From the NCBI GenBank assembly GCA_916610825.1, contig OU744447.1:35581024-35645023 (forward strand): a stretch of 64,000 bases of DNA, in the 5' to 3' direction. Shown here piece after piece: positions 1-12,011 of the stretch (positions are counted from its first letter, which is position 1; each line of letters begins with the position of its first letter). Origin of the DNA: Haliclystus octoradiatus. Lineage: Eukaryota > Cnidaria > Staurozoa > Stauromedusae > Haliclystidae. Position numbers and translations under genes: made by a program. A model generated the notes under the pieces. It did not search any database. It was not told where the DNA came from and saw only the letters and a program-made list of their open reading frames with translations.

Positions 1-1187
1 AACTGCTCCTAGCACCTGAAAATAGCCGGACATTAACGATATAAGTGCATTCAATGGACCGCAAAAAAATTCAAAAATAATGTTTAAAGTTTCGATGTGT
101 CTAACTTTATCTTGTCAAAATTGAATCCTCTTCTTTTCCTGTCGGAATTCGATTAAAATAACTAAATCCAGTAAGGTTGATTTCTCTTTCACTTCTTTTG
201 CGTTTTATTTCATTTAAATCTTTATATTATCATCGCAACGGACGATTTTAAAATGACACCATTGGGAGATATAAGCATATAAGAATTAAGAAATAAGGAT
301 ATACTTTGAAATTACAATGCTTTCATCTGTTGGAGTGGCGTAATGGTTTAATTATTTAAATGTTGTTAATATTACTCTTCATTTTTATATATTTAATCTG
401 GTGGAACTATTGTGATACTTTTTCAATTTCTAAACTTGCAAAGTTTTACTACGATTTTAATGCATCAGGGTACCTAACTTTCAGGCTTTTTGTAGAATGT
501 GCAATTATTTACTGTGAACCCATTAACCGATTTTGCTAACCGATTGCGAAACAATCCGGGGATGAATCTTATCGGAGCGAAGCTACAAGGCCCCGGGCGC
601 AGGCCGCACGCCGAACGCTTCTATAATGTAAAAGTTCTCGATGTTGGTTAAAAAAGAGCATTATACAATAACAGACAAAGATGAGGCAAAGCCTTTTTCC
701 GTTTAATAATGGAAAAAGGCCGATTTGCTTTATCCTTTCCTCTTGCAATTATATTGGAATTGTGATTGTTTCAAGCAAAAATATTTCAATTATACTAATG
801 TATTTTCTTGTTTTAGAACCACAAGGGATTTATGTGTCAACTGTCTACCCACATTTCACTAGCATGTGGCGCTTTCGTACGAATAATAACTATTGATTAA
901 CTCACAAAGCTATGGATTAAATGCTCTGTTAACTCCCCGCAAACACCGGGACGAGAAGGCTCTCTATAGCAAAATACCAGATGTTTATTGAAATTGGAGA
1001 TTATATTTTGAAACGAGATAGCATGATGAACACAAACCATATAATATGAATTATTAAATAGTAATCTTCTATCTTTAATTGAGGTTTAAAAATTAAACTA
1101 TATTAATCTCAGAACATGTTGTTGCATTGCATATAAATTACATCACAACGAAAATCGACTTTTGTAAATCAGAAGAGTAATTTGTTA
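1..1187. other. Intergenic, no gene recognised
   Basis: AT-rich sequence without a convincing coding region. A GC-rich patch at about 575-615 (CCCCGGGCGCAGG followed by GCGCA/CGAA-type words) recurs in degenerate form at about 18710-18740, so it is probably part of an interspersed repeat. Short open frames here show no recognisable domain. Confidence 0.6.
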
Positions 1188-1519
1188 AACTTTGAAATGT
1201 CTGTGAAGTTAGACGCATATTCGTCTGGACGAATATTCAAATAGACATATATTGGAGCGCGTTAAATAACGCTTCGCACAAATGATGTGAGCACAACAGA
1301 CTTATTAATGGAAGATTTACGAAGTTAAGGAACAATATAAACTGCAAAAAGTATATAATAAAGTCGATAAAGGCAATATGAATTATTTTAAAGAAAATAA
1401 ATTATCAAAACATACAAAATTGCACCAAAAAATTGAATTATTCATTTGAACGCAGATAAACGCATGACTGATCGAATTAATCACGGATGTTTAGACAAAG
1501 ACATGGATTAACATTGTTT

Positions 1520-2415
1520 AGTATTGGAAATCAAACAGACGAATATTCAAATTATCACGGGTTTGATCTAAACTTTGGACGAATATTCAAATTAACAGTG
1601 TTTCGTATGGAGTATAAAAATAGACGCATATTCAATTTATCACGGGTTTGATCTAAACTTTGGACGAATATTCAAATTATCACGTATGTGATCTAAACTT
1701 TGGACGAATATTCAAATTAACAGTGTTTCGTATGGAATATAAAAACAGACGCATATTCAAATTATCACGGGTTTGATCTAAACTTTGGACGAATATTCAA
1801 ATTAACAGTGTTTCGTATGGAATATAAAAGCAGACGCATATTCAAATTACTACGGGTGTGATCTAAACTTTGGACGAATATTCAAATTAATAGGGTGTCG
1901 TATGGAATAAAATAACAGACGCATATTCAAATTATCACGGGTTTGATCTAAAACTTTGGACGAATATTCAAATTAATAGGGTTTCGTATGGAATAGAAAA
2001 ACAGACGCATATTCAAATTACCACGTGTGTGATCTAAACTTTAGACGAATATTCAAATTAACAGTGTTTCGTATGGAATATAAATACAGACGCATATTCA
2101 AATTACCACGGGTGTGATCTAAACTTTGGACGAATATTCAAATTAATAGGGTGTCGTATGGAATAAAATAACAGACGCATATTCAAATTATCACGGGTAT
2201 GATCTAAACTTTAGACGAATATTCAAATTAATAGGGTGTCGTATGGAATAGAAAAACAGACGCATATTCAAATTACCACGGGTGTGATCTAAACTTTGGA
2301 CGAATATTCAAATTAATAGGGTGTCGTATGGAATAAAATAACAGACGCATATTCAAATTATCACGGGTTTGATCTAAGACTTTGGACGAATATTCAAATT
2401 AATAGGGTGTCGTAT
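1520..2415 (+). repeat. ~85-bp tandem array, left arm of foldback element
   Basis: About ten copies of an ~85-bp unit. Each unit contains two related words, GACGAATATTCAAATTA and GACGCATATTCAAATTA, separated by GTTTCGTATGGAAT- and GATCTAAACTTTG-like spacers, so the unit is itself a diverged dimer. Variants (GTGTCG/GTTTCG, AACAG/AATAG) alternate along the array. Confidence 0.85.
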
Positions 2416-3560
2416 GATTCAAAGTTTAGATCACACACGTGGTAATTTGAATATGCGTCTGTTTTTCTATTCCATACGAAACCCTATTAATTTGAATATT
2501 CGTCCAAAGTTTAGATCACACCCGTGGTAATTTGAATATGCGTCTGTTATTTTATTCCATACGACACCCTATTAATTTGAATATTCGTCCAAAGTTTAGA
2601 TCACACACGTGGTAATTTGAATATGCGTCTGTTATTTTATTCCATACGACACCCTATTAATTTGAATATTCGTCCAAAGTTTAGATCACACCCGTGGTAA
2701 TTTGAATATGCGTCTGTTATTTTATTCCATACGACACCCTATTAATTTGAATATTCGTCCAAAGTTTAGATCACACCCGTGATAATTTGAATATTCGTCC
2801 AAAGTTTAGATCAATCCCGTGATAATTTAAATATGCGTCTGTTATTTTATTCCATACGACACCCTATTAATTTGAATATTCGTCCAAAGTTTAGATCACA
2901 CCCGTGGTAATTTGAATATGCGTCTGTTTTTCTATTCCATACGAAACCCTATTAATTTGAATATTCGTCTAAAGTTTAGATCATACCCGTGATAATTTGA
3001 ATATGCGTCTGTTATTTTATTCCATACGACACCCTATTAATTTGAATATTCGTCCAAAGTTTAGATCACACCCGTGGTAATTTGAATATGCGTCTGTATT
3101 TATATTCCATACGAAACACTGTTAATTTGAATATTCGTCCAAAGTTTAGATCACACCCGTGGTAATTTGAATATGCGTCTGTTATTTTATTCCATACGAC
3201 ACCCTATTAATTTGAATATTCGTCCAAAGTTTAGATCACACCCGTGATAATTTGAATATTCGTCCAAAGTTTAGATCAATCCCGTGATAATTTAAATATG
3301 CGTCTGTTATTTTATTCCATACGACACCCTATTAATTTGAATATTCGTCCAAAGTTTAGATCACACCCGTGGTAATTTGAATATGCGTCTGTTTTTCTAT
3401 TCCATACGAAACCCTATTAATTTGAATATTCGTCCAAAGTTTAGATCACACCCGTGGTAATTTGAATATGCGTCTGTTATTTTATTCCATACGACACCCT
3501 ATTAATTTGAATATTCGTCCAAAGTTTAGATCAAACCCGTGATAATTTGAATATTCGTCT
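2416..3560 (-). repeat. ~85-bp tandem array, right arm (inverted)
   Basis: Same unit as the left array in opposite orientation, starting abruptly after CGTATG at about 2415. This arm is longer than the left one by about 250 bp, and a short TCCAAAGTTTAGATCA duplication recurs near 2760-2820 and 3225-3290. The arms have therefore diverged in copy number since they formed. Confidence 0.8.
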
Positions 3561-3909
3561 GTTTGATTTCCAATACTAAACAATGTTAATCCATGTCTTT
3601 GTCTAAACATCCGTGATTAATTCGATCAGTCATGCGTTTATCTGCGTTCAAATGAATAATTCAATTTTTTGGTGCAATTTTGTATGTTTTGATAATTTAT
3701 TTTCTTTAAAATAATTCATTTAGCCTTTTTCGACTTTATTATATACTTTTTGTAGTTTATATTGTTCCTTAACTTCGTAAATCTCCCATTAATAAGTATG
3801 TTGTGCTCACATCATTTGTGCGAAGCGTTATTTAACGCGCTCCAATATAGGTCTATTTGAATATTCGTCCAGACGAATATGCGTCTAACTTCACAGACAT
3901 AACTTTGAA

Positions 3910-5555
3910 AGCACTTTTTGTTATATTAAATAACATACATGACTGCAAATACACTTTAATGCAAATACACTTCTACATTGTAATTGATACTTTATAACGC
4001 TTTCCGGCGATTTTTATTTACATTTATCCAAAGTTGCACTTATCCATTATTATTTGACAAGAAGCATACAGAATATAGTCAATATAGAGTTAAGATATAA
4101 ATAGTTAATAAGGTTGCAAAAACAGGTTGAAATTATATAGTAAGACTTTTAATTTATCCGAATTGCAGGGGGTTACACGATATGCATACTCAAGTATACA
4201 TTTCGATGTGTCAATTTTCTTCTACTTCGTAAATCACGATATTAGATACAATCACGTTAGTTGCAAATCTCGTTTACATGGATTCGAAAGACTGAACAGC
4301 AGTCACATTAAAATTGCATTGAGAATTTGTTTTCAATATAAGCTACCTACACATAAAATTCACTTCGTGAACGGATTTAATCAACAAATGTCATATGTTG
4401 TATTGAGAAATAATTAAAGAACATCTTCGAAAAACATTTTAATATGAAAAATAACGACAACAAATGGCAATCAAATTTGTTCCGACGTTTCGACATTGCT
4501 GTTGTCATAATCAATGTCATAAAATATACTTCATAAAATATTTCTTTCAACCTCGATAATGACAACAGCAGTCGAAACGTCGGAATAAATTAATTGTGAC
4601 TTTTGTGTCGCTATTTCTTGCTGAAGAAAAATTATGTCCATTCCTAAAACGTGTTTTGCAACATCTAATTAGTCGTACTCTTTAGTTTTTTTTCTGCGTT
4701 TATAAGCAATTCCTTTTCTGCATCGAAAAAAAGTATTTATACCGCATCTAGACAATATTTGTACTGTGCTATATTGGTAGCAGATATATAGTTCACTTTC
4801 CTAAATTTCATTTTACGCTCTAAACTAAACTAAAGATCATTTTACCACATCTACTTGGTCGCACCAGTAAAGCCAATTAACTGCATCTAATTGGATCTTT
4901 ACTACAGCTAAAATATGTTCGTCGCAGCTACTTCAATCTTCAATGACACGTTTCATTCAATTAAAGACATTTTGTTGCAGAAATCAGCTTACATTTTGGA
5001 TTTTTAAAGGTATAACAATGACCATCACCCCCTGCGGAATCAAGAATGAAACGCAAACGCCGTTTTCCAGGCCACAAATTGTGTATTGAGTCATTTGCTT
5101 ACGAAGGTCAAGAGCAAAGACCAATTTTATTCATAACTGTGATTTGTTTGATTTGTTTTTAAAGTCATTTTGCCTTCTCTATTTGATTTTATTTATCTTC
5201 TCTCTGAAATCAAAATAACTGAACAGGAAAGCTACCGCTGTGCATGTTGGACAATAATCCAAAAAGTGCCATCATCAAATGTGTCATTCCCCGTGTCATT
5301 CGTATTTAGCTTTACTTACAACTCTCCTCCGATATGAAGATCTTTTACGATTATTTTTTATTTTTTAATAGTTTTATTTTTTCATTTTTTAACCATTTTT
5401 ATTTAAGGGTCACTGCGTCAACAGTATAAATGCATAGAATCCTGTTCGGATAGTTGAATTATACTTTTTCTCCTCTAAATATTTGATTAAAAAAACTGTA
5501 TTCAGACTTAACCAATGCTCTTTGTGTTTATTTGCAATCTAATTTATTTCATTTT
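3910..5555. other. Intergenic, no gene recognised
   Basis: AT-rich, without a supported gene. It contains the Penelope-like palindrome at 4473-4592. The open frame at 4127-4417 shows no domain, and its start has no supporting context. Confidence 0.5.
4473..4592. repeat. Penelope-like palindrome with GTCGAAACGTC motif
   Basis: Inverted repeat. The right arm reads GACAACAGCAGTCGAAACG followed by TCGGAATAAAT, and the left arm is its diverged reverse complement. GAAACGTC next to a short GAC...GTC stem resembles the 3' part of hammerhead ribozyme motifs described in Penelope-like retroelements, but the CUGAUGA part is degenerate. A related remnant lies at about 32090-32160. Confidence 0.5.
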
Positions 5556-5560
5556 TACAG

Positions 5561-5724
5561 TGTGATGTCGTTCTAGACAGAGAACACGCTTGCATTATGT
5601 CTGAATAGAACTGACTATATTTCAACATACATTACAATTACTATATTAAGATCATATGACTTTAGCAGTTACACAATAATCACAGTAGGTATTTACATGT
5701 TTGTAATTAGGTGACTACGTCACA
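5561..5724 (-). repeat. LTR, left copy (3' LTR on the minus strand)
   Basis: 164 bp, nearly identical to 14404-14567, with TGTGA...TCACA ends. It is the left copy of the outer element. Confidence 0.8.
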
Positions 5725-5736
5725 GTTCTCCCTTCT
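5725..5736 (-). other. Polypurine-tract-like sequence
   Basis: Reads AGAAGGGAGAAC on the minus strand immediately before the LTR start TGTGACG. The position fits a plus-strand primer for reverse transcription of an element running on the minus strand. Confidence 0.45.
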
Positions 5737-5939
5737 TAGAGCAAACAGAATTGTCAATTATGTTTATGAATTTGATAGTTATAAGTTACGATAATTAATA
5801 TTAAAGATTTAGTAATTATTTATTGTTATTATACATAACTAGTGTAAAAACAATTCAACAACTTTTCTAAAAACCGTAACGGCTAGGCGGTCTCATTTCT
5901 CTTGAAGTACGACGTAATATTCGTGTGTTTACCTACGGT

Positions 5940-6137
5940 GGCCCAGAGGTGCAAAACACACACACACAATCTCACAACACGCACACAATCTCACAACGCG
6001 CGCACTAAACCCACAACACGCACAGAAAGCCCACAACGCGCACAGAAAACACACAACAGGCACATGGTCTCACAACACGCACGCGATCTCACAACGCGCA
6101 CAGAAAGCCCACAATACGCACACAAAAATACCGTCTA
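5940..6137 (+). repeat. GT-rich minisatellite, left subterminal arm
   Basis: Irregular short tandem repeat of words such as CACAATCTCACAACACGCA and ACAGAAAGCCCACAACGCG. It is the inverted counterpart of 13500-13711. Open frames across it are low-complexity artefacts. Confidence 0.85.
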
Positions 6138-6379
6138 AAGAATATCGTGATTGATAGATATCCTTTTGTTGGCTTCAAATTACTTGATCGTCAATTGTAA
6201 CCGCAAATGCTAGTAATTTGACCTTGGACCAACCTAAAACTTGAAAATCTTTAGTGTATAGTTAGCTCCAAAAGTGATGTACTGCACGGTTTTGCTTCTG
6301 ATTTAATCTTGATATTGTAATATTCTATATTATTCTCTACGTTATTAATAATTTCTTTTCTGGTGCAACTATTATCAAA

Positions 6380-8522
6380 GTGTCAAAGATGAAGTGTTTA
6401 AATTGCAATTCAGATTTAAGAGTAGATGGATGTAAATTCTGTCATAATTGTGGCAGTTCAGTTCGGAGAGAAACTGAGAGAGCTACTGAGAGTAATATAA
6501 ATGTTTTGCCTTCGTCATTAAAGTTGCCGAGTTTTGAGGATTACAGGAGAAGCGTATCTTTGGATAGACAATCCACTATTACAACAGCTTCAAAAAAAAA
6601 GAAAATTATAACAAATGAGGTGGTCATAAATATTGGACGGATGAAAATTAGTGGAAATGATTTAAAATCAATAAAAGGCAAAACTATGGTCGTGCGTGTC
6701 CCGCCGACAGCCAAAAAGATTGAAATTCTGACTATGGGGATCAAGAAGCATGTTGCTCATGACCAGTTATTTTTGCCTAATGTGCCATATACCCTTCTCT
6801 ATCCTGATGGCTCGGAGATATTAACTTTGCCCGGACAACCAACGAAGATATTTCAGTTAAACATTTATAAAGATGACGTCGGGAAAAATTATAACAGAAT
6901 AACATTTTTTCTGATAGAAAGAGCGGTCCTGAAGCAGTATAAGGAGATGCTTGCTGATTTCGAAATGTTTGCATCTACTTCAAATGCAAGTCCAATTGTT
7001 ACTACGGACAGCTCGCCTCAACAAACGCTAGTACGACCAGACTGTTATGATCAACGTAGTCCTATTGCTAGTACTAGCACCAACAGTGATGTCTTTGCCG
7101 CAACTGAGCCATTCCCATTACCACTTACAACTTGCACCACTCCCATTACCAGTGAAAATTCAGTCAAACTTCTTACTGAAATATTTCCAAATAGTAGTGA
7201 GCAGGAGATATTGGATGCTGTTACTTGTACTGGAACACTAGAAGAGGCAAGCAACATTCTCATTAATGCTGACAACCATTCTAACCAGAATGTATACGCC
7301 GCTCTACTGAGTGATAATATTGATGACCATATACAATTTGACAGTGACCATGATTTTCAACCTGAGGATGACGATCAATCAACATTTTCTTCGGATAGTG
7401 TCTTACAAGAAAAGTTATTGTATTTGAGGGGAAAACAATTGAACACTAATGAAGGATTTCAGCGTTTCAAGGTAAGACGAAACGCTGTCTGGGAAGACTC
7501 CCTCTTGAAATTAAGTCGTCTTGATGAAATGAACCATCCAATTAAGGTCCAGTTTGTTGGCGAGCCTGCTGTAGACCAGGGGGGACCTTCAAGGGAGTTT
7601 TTTTGCCTTGTTCAAGCTGATGCTAGAAGAAACCTCTTGTCAGAAAATGGTGTCTTCAGACATAACATTTCTCACTTACAGAGTAAGCAATTCTTAGCAT
7701 TTGGGCAATTGACAGCTATGGGTATTTTACAAGGATCTCCTGGTCCGAATGCTTTTCGGATTCTATTGTAGAGTATCTTCTGTACGGAGAAATAGAAAAG
7801 ATCGAACCGTGCATAAGTGAAATCCCAAATAGAGAGGTCAGAGAGTTTCTAGAAGGCCTGGACATCATTACAAATGAAAAAGAATTCAAAAAATAGTCTC
7901 TTTCGAGTGTGATTTTAGACTTGAAGCAGGATATTCGAAACCAATTGTGACGTTGACTGACAAAGATGAATTCTTCCGATGCATGTGTCTACATTATATT
8001 CTCTTGTCATCCATTACTGAAATTAATCAATTCGTTGAAGGACTGAAAACGTGTAATGTTCTAGACTTCATTCGTGAGAACCCTGAAATTTGCCGAAAAC
8101 TATTCCAAATATCGGGAGATTTAACAGCTGAAAGTCTGGATGAACTATTTCAGCCCCAATATAACTTAAAAGGAAGCAACAGATATGCGCAGGAAGTAAA
8201 ATTGATGTTTAATTTCAATCAGTATCTCGAGGACGTCGAAAAAGGAAAAGTAAAGTCAAAGTTAAATGAAGAAGAGGTTATTATAACTTTGAAAGATGTG
8301 CTACAGTTTGTCACTGGGGCGCAGGACATTCCTGCAATTGGATTTACTCCTCGACCCACAGTGCAATTTCAACATGGTTTGAGTGTGAAAAGAAAGATGA
8401 GCACCAACACCTGCGCAAATATCTTAAATATACCAGTGGATGACAATCTAATCAATTATATTACATTCGAGCGTGACTTTACCTTCTGCATGTTGAATTC
8501 ACCAGGATTCGGGAAAATATAG
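6380..8522 (+). pseudogene. HECT E3 ubiquitin ligase, broken by two 1-base frameshifts
   Basis: The first ATG context at 6380 gives an N-terminal zinc-ribbon-like segment with two CxxC pairs (CLNC and CHNC, residues 6-24). A low-complexity linker follows, then a CUE/UBA-like helical segment (about residues 260-300) and the HECT N-lobe from about residue 350, with VQFVGEPAVDQGGPSREFF. The frame shifts near 7753-7758, continues in another frame through YLLYGEIEKIEPC, and shifts again at the A-run 7888-7893. It then resumes as the rest of the HECT domain, including the catalytic cysteine in STNTCANILNIP (codon 8412-8414), and ends at 8522. HECT ligases transfer ubiquitin through this cysteine. 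The nearest relatives by architecture are the G2/M-phase-specific E3 ligase-like proteins multiplied in many animal genomes. Each shift is explained by one missing base in a homopolymer (T4, A6), so sequencing error is as likely as true decay. Lies inside the TIRs of the 7.8-kb transposon. Confidence 0.8.
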
Positions 8523-8820
8523 GATCGATCGACAAAATGTAATGCGAAATCATAAGTCATTTCTGTATTGCGTGCAAGTCGATAATCACATTTTATTGAA
8601 GCACTATCATTTTGAATATTCTGCTTATTGGGCTATAGAATAAATCGTTTAATTACTTACATCTCTATAGAACCTATTATTATTTTTTATTTTATTCACT
8701 TGTTATTTCAAGGCATACGAAAATTATGTGCTACATTCTTATAGTTCAAGTTAAATTTTAGAAACATGCTGTTTGTTATTTGTTCTGAGTCATTCTATGA
8801 AATTCGAAACTATTACTTTA

Positions 8821-11332
8821 TAGTACAGTCATTTTAAGCCAATATAAGCCTTAACCTCACACAAATTGCAACAGAAGCATTTTTCAGGGTCAAATTTTAT
8901 GCTCAACAACATATCCAAAATGTTCCGAAATCGGAGTAGGCAAAATGCCTTAATTTCGCAATTTGATTTATGGCAATTCCAGTAGAAACATGAAAGCGAG
9001 GCTGTCCAGTTTTTAGTGCAATCATGTGATTTAATTTGAAGGAATACCATCAGACATTATAGCCCTGCATCATTTAGCTCATAAAATGTGCTTAAAATTT
9101 CTTTACTGTCACTATGTATCAAATTATCAAAACGAGGCTATGTATGAAGATTAAACAAATCGACATAGGAAAACTAGAAAAAGATATATACAGTAAGTGA
9201 AAAATGTTATTCATCATATTTGAACATTCTACTAGCAGTATAGATCATGTAAATACTTAATTTATCTTATTTAGAAAATACAACCAGGTAATATACATTG
9301 TTCACAACGAACAATTTCAGGCAAATGCCTAGGAATGTTCATGGTCGCCATTATTTTTGACAGAAATTGACTATTACGATTTGATGATAGGCCTGCAGAA
9401 AAACAGCAAAATAAGATATGCAATAGAAACGTCAAATTAAATTAAACTAAAGAACTAATACCTTCATTAATCATCGACAGGAAATCAATGCAACTTCGTA
9501 TATAGACTACAGTTACCCACTCGTTTATGTTACTAATTTAACCATGGAATGAAAATTGAACACAGGAACTTCATCTAAAGGTTATGCCCAAAATGTTAAC
9601 TATATACTATACACATATACAATCGGACCTGTTATAACAGCCGTCCCAATACAGCGACCACCTGTCTGAAGTGGTCACTCTTGCAATGTTCTGAAATAGT
9701 ATTTTCTATTGAATCGAAGATTGATGAGCTTGGCTGCAGTTTTAGTGAGTTACTCTTTTTCTAGTTCTTGGTTCGTCTGAGCGGATAAAGGAAACTTGTA
9801 TAAAGCAAATAATTTGTGCCACTTTTGAAATTTGCAAATTTCCCCGACCATTAGCTCTCCATTCATTTTAATCAATAATGGTTAACATATTTTCGAAACT
9901 TCGAATATAAGTGAGTAAAACTGTAGGGTTCACAATATGTGTTTGGCAGCTCTTCATAATATCCCTGCGAAAAACAGTTCAGGAGTTAATGAACAGTCCA
10001 TGAACAGTTCATGAACCTTAAATGGTCCAAAGTTTTCATGGATTGTTTACGAACTGTCCGTGAAGGTTCATGAGCTGTTTTTGAATAGTTCATGAATTGT
10101 TCTAAGCTTTTGAACTCCTGAACATTTTGCAGGGGATGTATCAAATCTGTTGTATAAAAATCTTCTGTGGAAAAATAGTTCATAAATGTTAAATGGCAAA
10201 GTTTCATGAACAATTTATAAGCAGTTCATGAACTGCTGAATTAATTTATAAATTGTATAATTTATAATAAATGAAAACTCGGGAGCATTCAATAACAATG
10301 TTCATGAACTGTTCACGGACTATTCATACGAGTTCATAGACTATGGACCATTTTCTCCATACGAGCTTCCTTTGTCTGCTCAGAGAAACCAAGGACTGAA
10401 AAAGAGGAAATCACCAAAACTACAGCCAAGCTCATCAATCTTTGATTTAATAGAAAATACTATTTCAAGACATTGCAAGAGTGACCACTTTAGACAGGTG
10501 GTCGCTGTATAGAGATTGCTGTTATATAGCAGGTTTGATTGTATATGTGTATAGGATATAGTCAACATTTTGGGCATAACCTTTGGGTGAAGTTCCATGT
10601 TCAATTTTCATTCCATGGCTAAATTAGTAACATAAACGAGTGGATAACTGTAGTCTATATACAAAGTTAATTGATTTCCTGTCAAGAAGTAAAAGGTAAT
10701 AGTTCGTTAGTTTAATTTAATTTAACATTTCTATTGGATATCATTTTCTGCTGTTTTTCTTCAGGCCTATCATCAAATCATAATGGTCAATTTCTGTCAA
10801 AAATAATTGCGACTATGATATCCCCATGCATTTGCCTAAAATTGTTCATTGTGAACAATGTATATTACCTAATTAAATTTTCTAAATAAGATAAATAAAG
10901 TATTTACATGATCTATACTGCTAGTGGAATGTTAAAATATAATGAATAACATTTTTCACTTACTGTGTATATGTTTTTCTAGTTTTTCTATGTCGATTTG
11001 TTTAATCTTCATATATAGCCTCGTTTTGGTAATTTGATACATGGTGACAGTAAAGAAATTTTAAGCACATTATATGTGCTGAATGATGCAAGGCTACTAT
11101 TCCTGATATTTTCCTCTCAAATTAAATCACATGATTACACTAAAAAGGACAGCCTCGCTTTCATGTTTCTACTGGGAATGCCATAAATCAAATTGCAAAA
11201 TTAAGGCATTTTGCCTACTCCGATTTCGGAACATTTTGGATATGTTGTTAAGCATAAAATTTGACCCTAGAATTGATGAAAAATGCTTCTGTTGCAATTT
11301 GTGTGAGGTCATTTTTTATAATGACTGTACTA
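8821..11332. mobile_element. 2.5-kb inverted-repeat (foldback/MITE-like) insertion
   Basis: Ends TAGTACAGTCATT are inverted, with TTA duplicated outside (8818-8820 and 11333-11335); a TA duplication with CAGTC ends is an alternative reading. The arms are about 1.1 kb each and diverged, and can be aligned base by base (the segment around 8860-9050 against 11100-11320). Towards the centre each arm holds a CACTATAGACAGGTGGTCGCTG-related MITE fragment (about 9620-9720 and 10470-10550), and the middle consists of GTTCATGAACTG-type palindromes (9975-10330). No protein is encoded. Confidence 0.75.
9960..10335. repeat. GTTCATGAAC palindrome cluster
   Basis: Many copies of GAACAGTTCATGAAC and variants in both orientations, at the symmetry centre of the surrounding foldback insertion. 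A homologous copy lies at 40182-40290 in a cortactin intron, and a degenerate one near 28245-28350. Confidence 0.7.
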
Positions 11333-11335
11333 TTA

Positions 11336-12011
11336 ATATACATACAAATTGAGGTGAGTCCATGAGGAGTGGCATCGCATCACAGCGAGTTTGAAAATTA
11401 GCAAGCAGGCCTGATGAAAGCACATTTGGAAAGGGCAGGTTGCAGTGTGACAGTGTACAAGAACCAAAGGTGTGCGTCGGATCGGATTTACAAAAAATCG
11501 AAAACGGGTACGAATGCGATAGTGATCCCAATCCGACCCGATCCGAAGCAATAATCAGAAACATTATCCGGTGTGATCCGAAACTAAAATTTCTATAATT
11601 TAACACACTGACTTATAAATCTATCGACGCTTGCTTGATACAGTTACACGCACGGCCAGATTTTTCTTTCACTTGAAATCTTTCATGATATACCATACTA
11701 TCAAGCTGGTCGGTTTCGCACATATTTAACAGAAACAGGTCAACAGGAGTCAAACTCCGACTCCGCCAGGCGTGTCCACATACAATCATTTTACCTGCGT
11801 AATCAAACTTTTGCAATTTCGCTATAACATTTATTACTTTTTTTTAAGAAAGCTGACAGAATAAATCATAAGCATAATTGTTAATACTGAATCTATTTGT
11901 ACAAGTAATATTGATATTTAACAAGATACGCTTGTTATTTGGGAGTAGAACTGAGATGCGCATCTACATACAGGTCCATACAGTGATAAGAAGTACTGAA
12001 AAGCATTTTGC
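11336..12011. other. No gene; repeat with GATCGGAT motifs
   Basis: Between the foldback insertion and the integrase gene. Contains an ATCCGACCCGATCCGAAG-type stretch (about 11470-11580) related to patches near 37920-37990 and 41640-41750. No coding evidence. Confidence 0.5.

Larger units (their letters stand above)
1197..3900. mobile_element. Foldback transposon with satellite-filled inverted arms
   Basis: The first and last bases are the inverted pair ATGTCTGTGAAGTTAGACGC. They are flanked by a perfect 9-bp direct repeat AACTTTGAA (1188-1196 and 3901-3909), which marks a target-site duplication. The arms continue as near-perfect inverted repeats for roughly 320 bp and then become arrays of an ~85-bp unit, direct on the left and inverted on the right, meeting near 2415. 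No coding capacity is visible. Long inverted arms made of tandem subrepeats with a 9-bp duplication resemble foldback (FB-type) elements. Assignment to a superfamily is inference; Mutator-type elements also give 9-bp duplications. Confidence 0.85.

Noticed and set aside
1197..3900. CRISPR array
   Set aside because: The ~85-bp units are full tandem repeats without unique spacers, arranged head to head in a eukaryotic foldback element.
5902..6138. Thr/His/Arg-rich reading frame upstream of the HECT gene
   Set aside because: Translation of the GT-rich subterminal minisatellite; its mirror copy at 13459-13833 behaves the same way.
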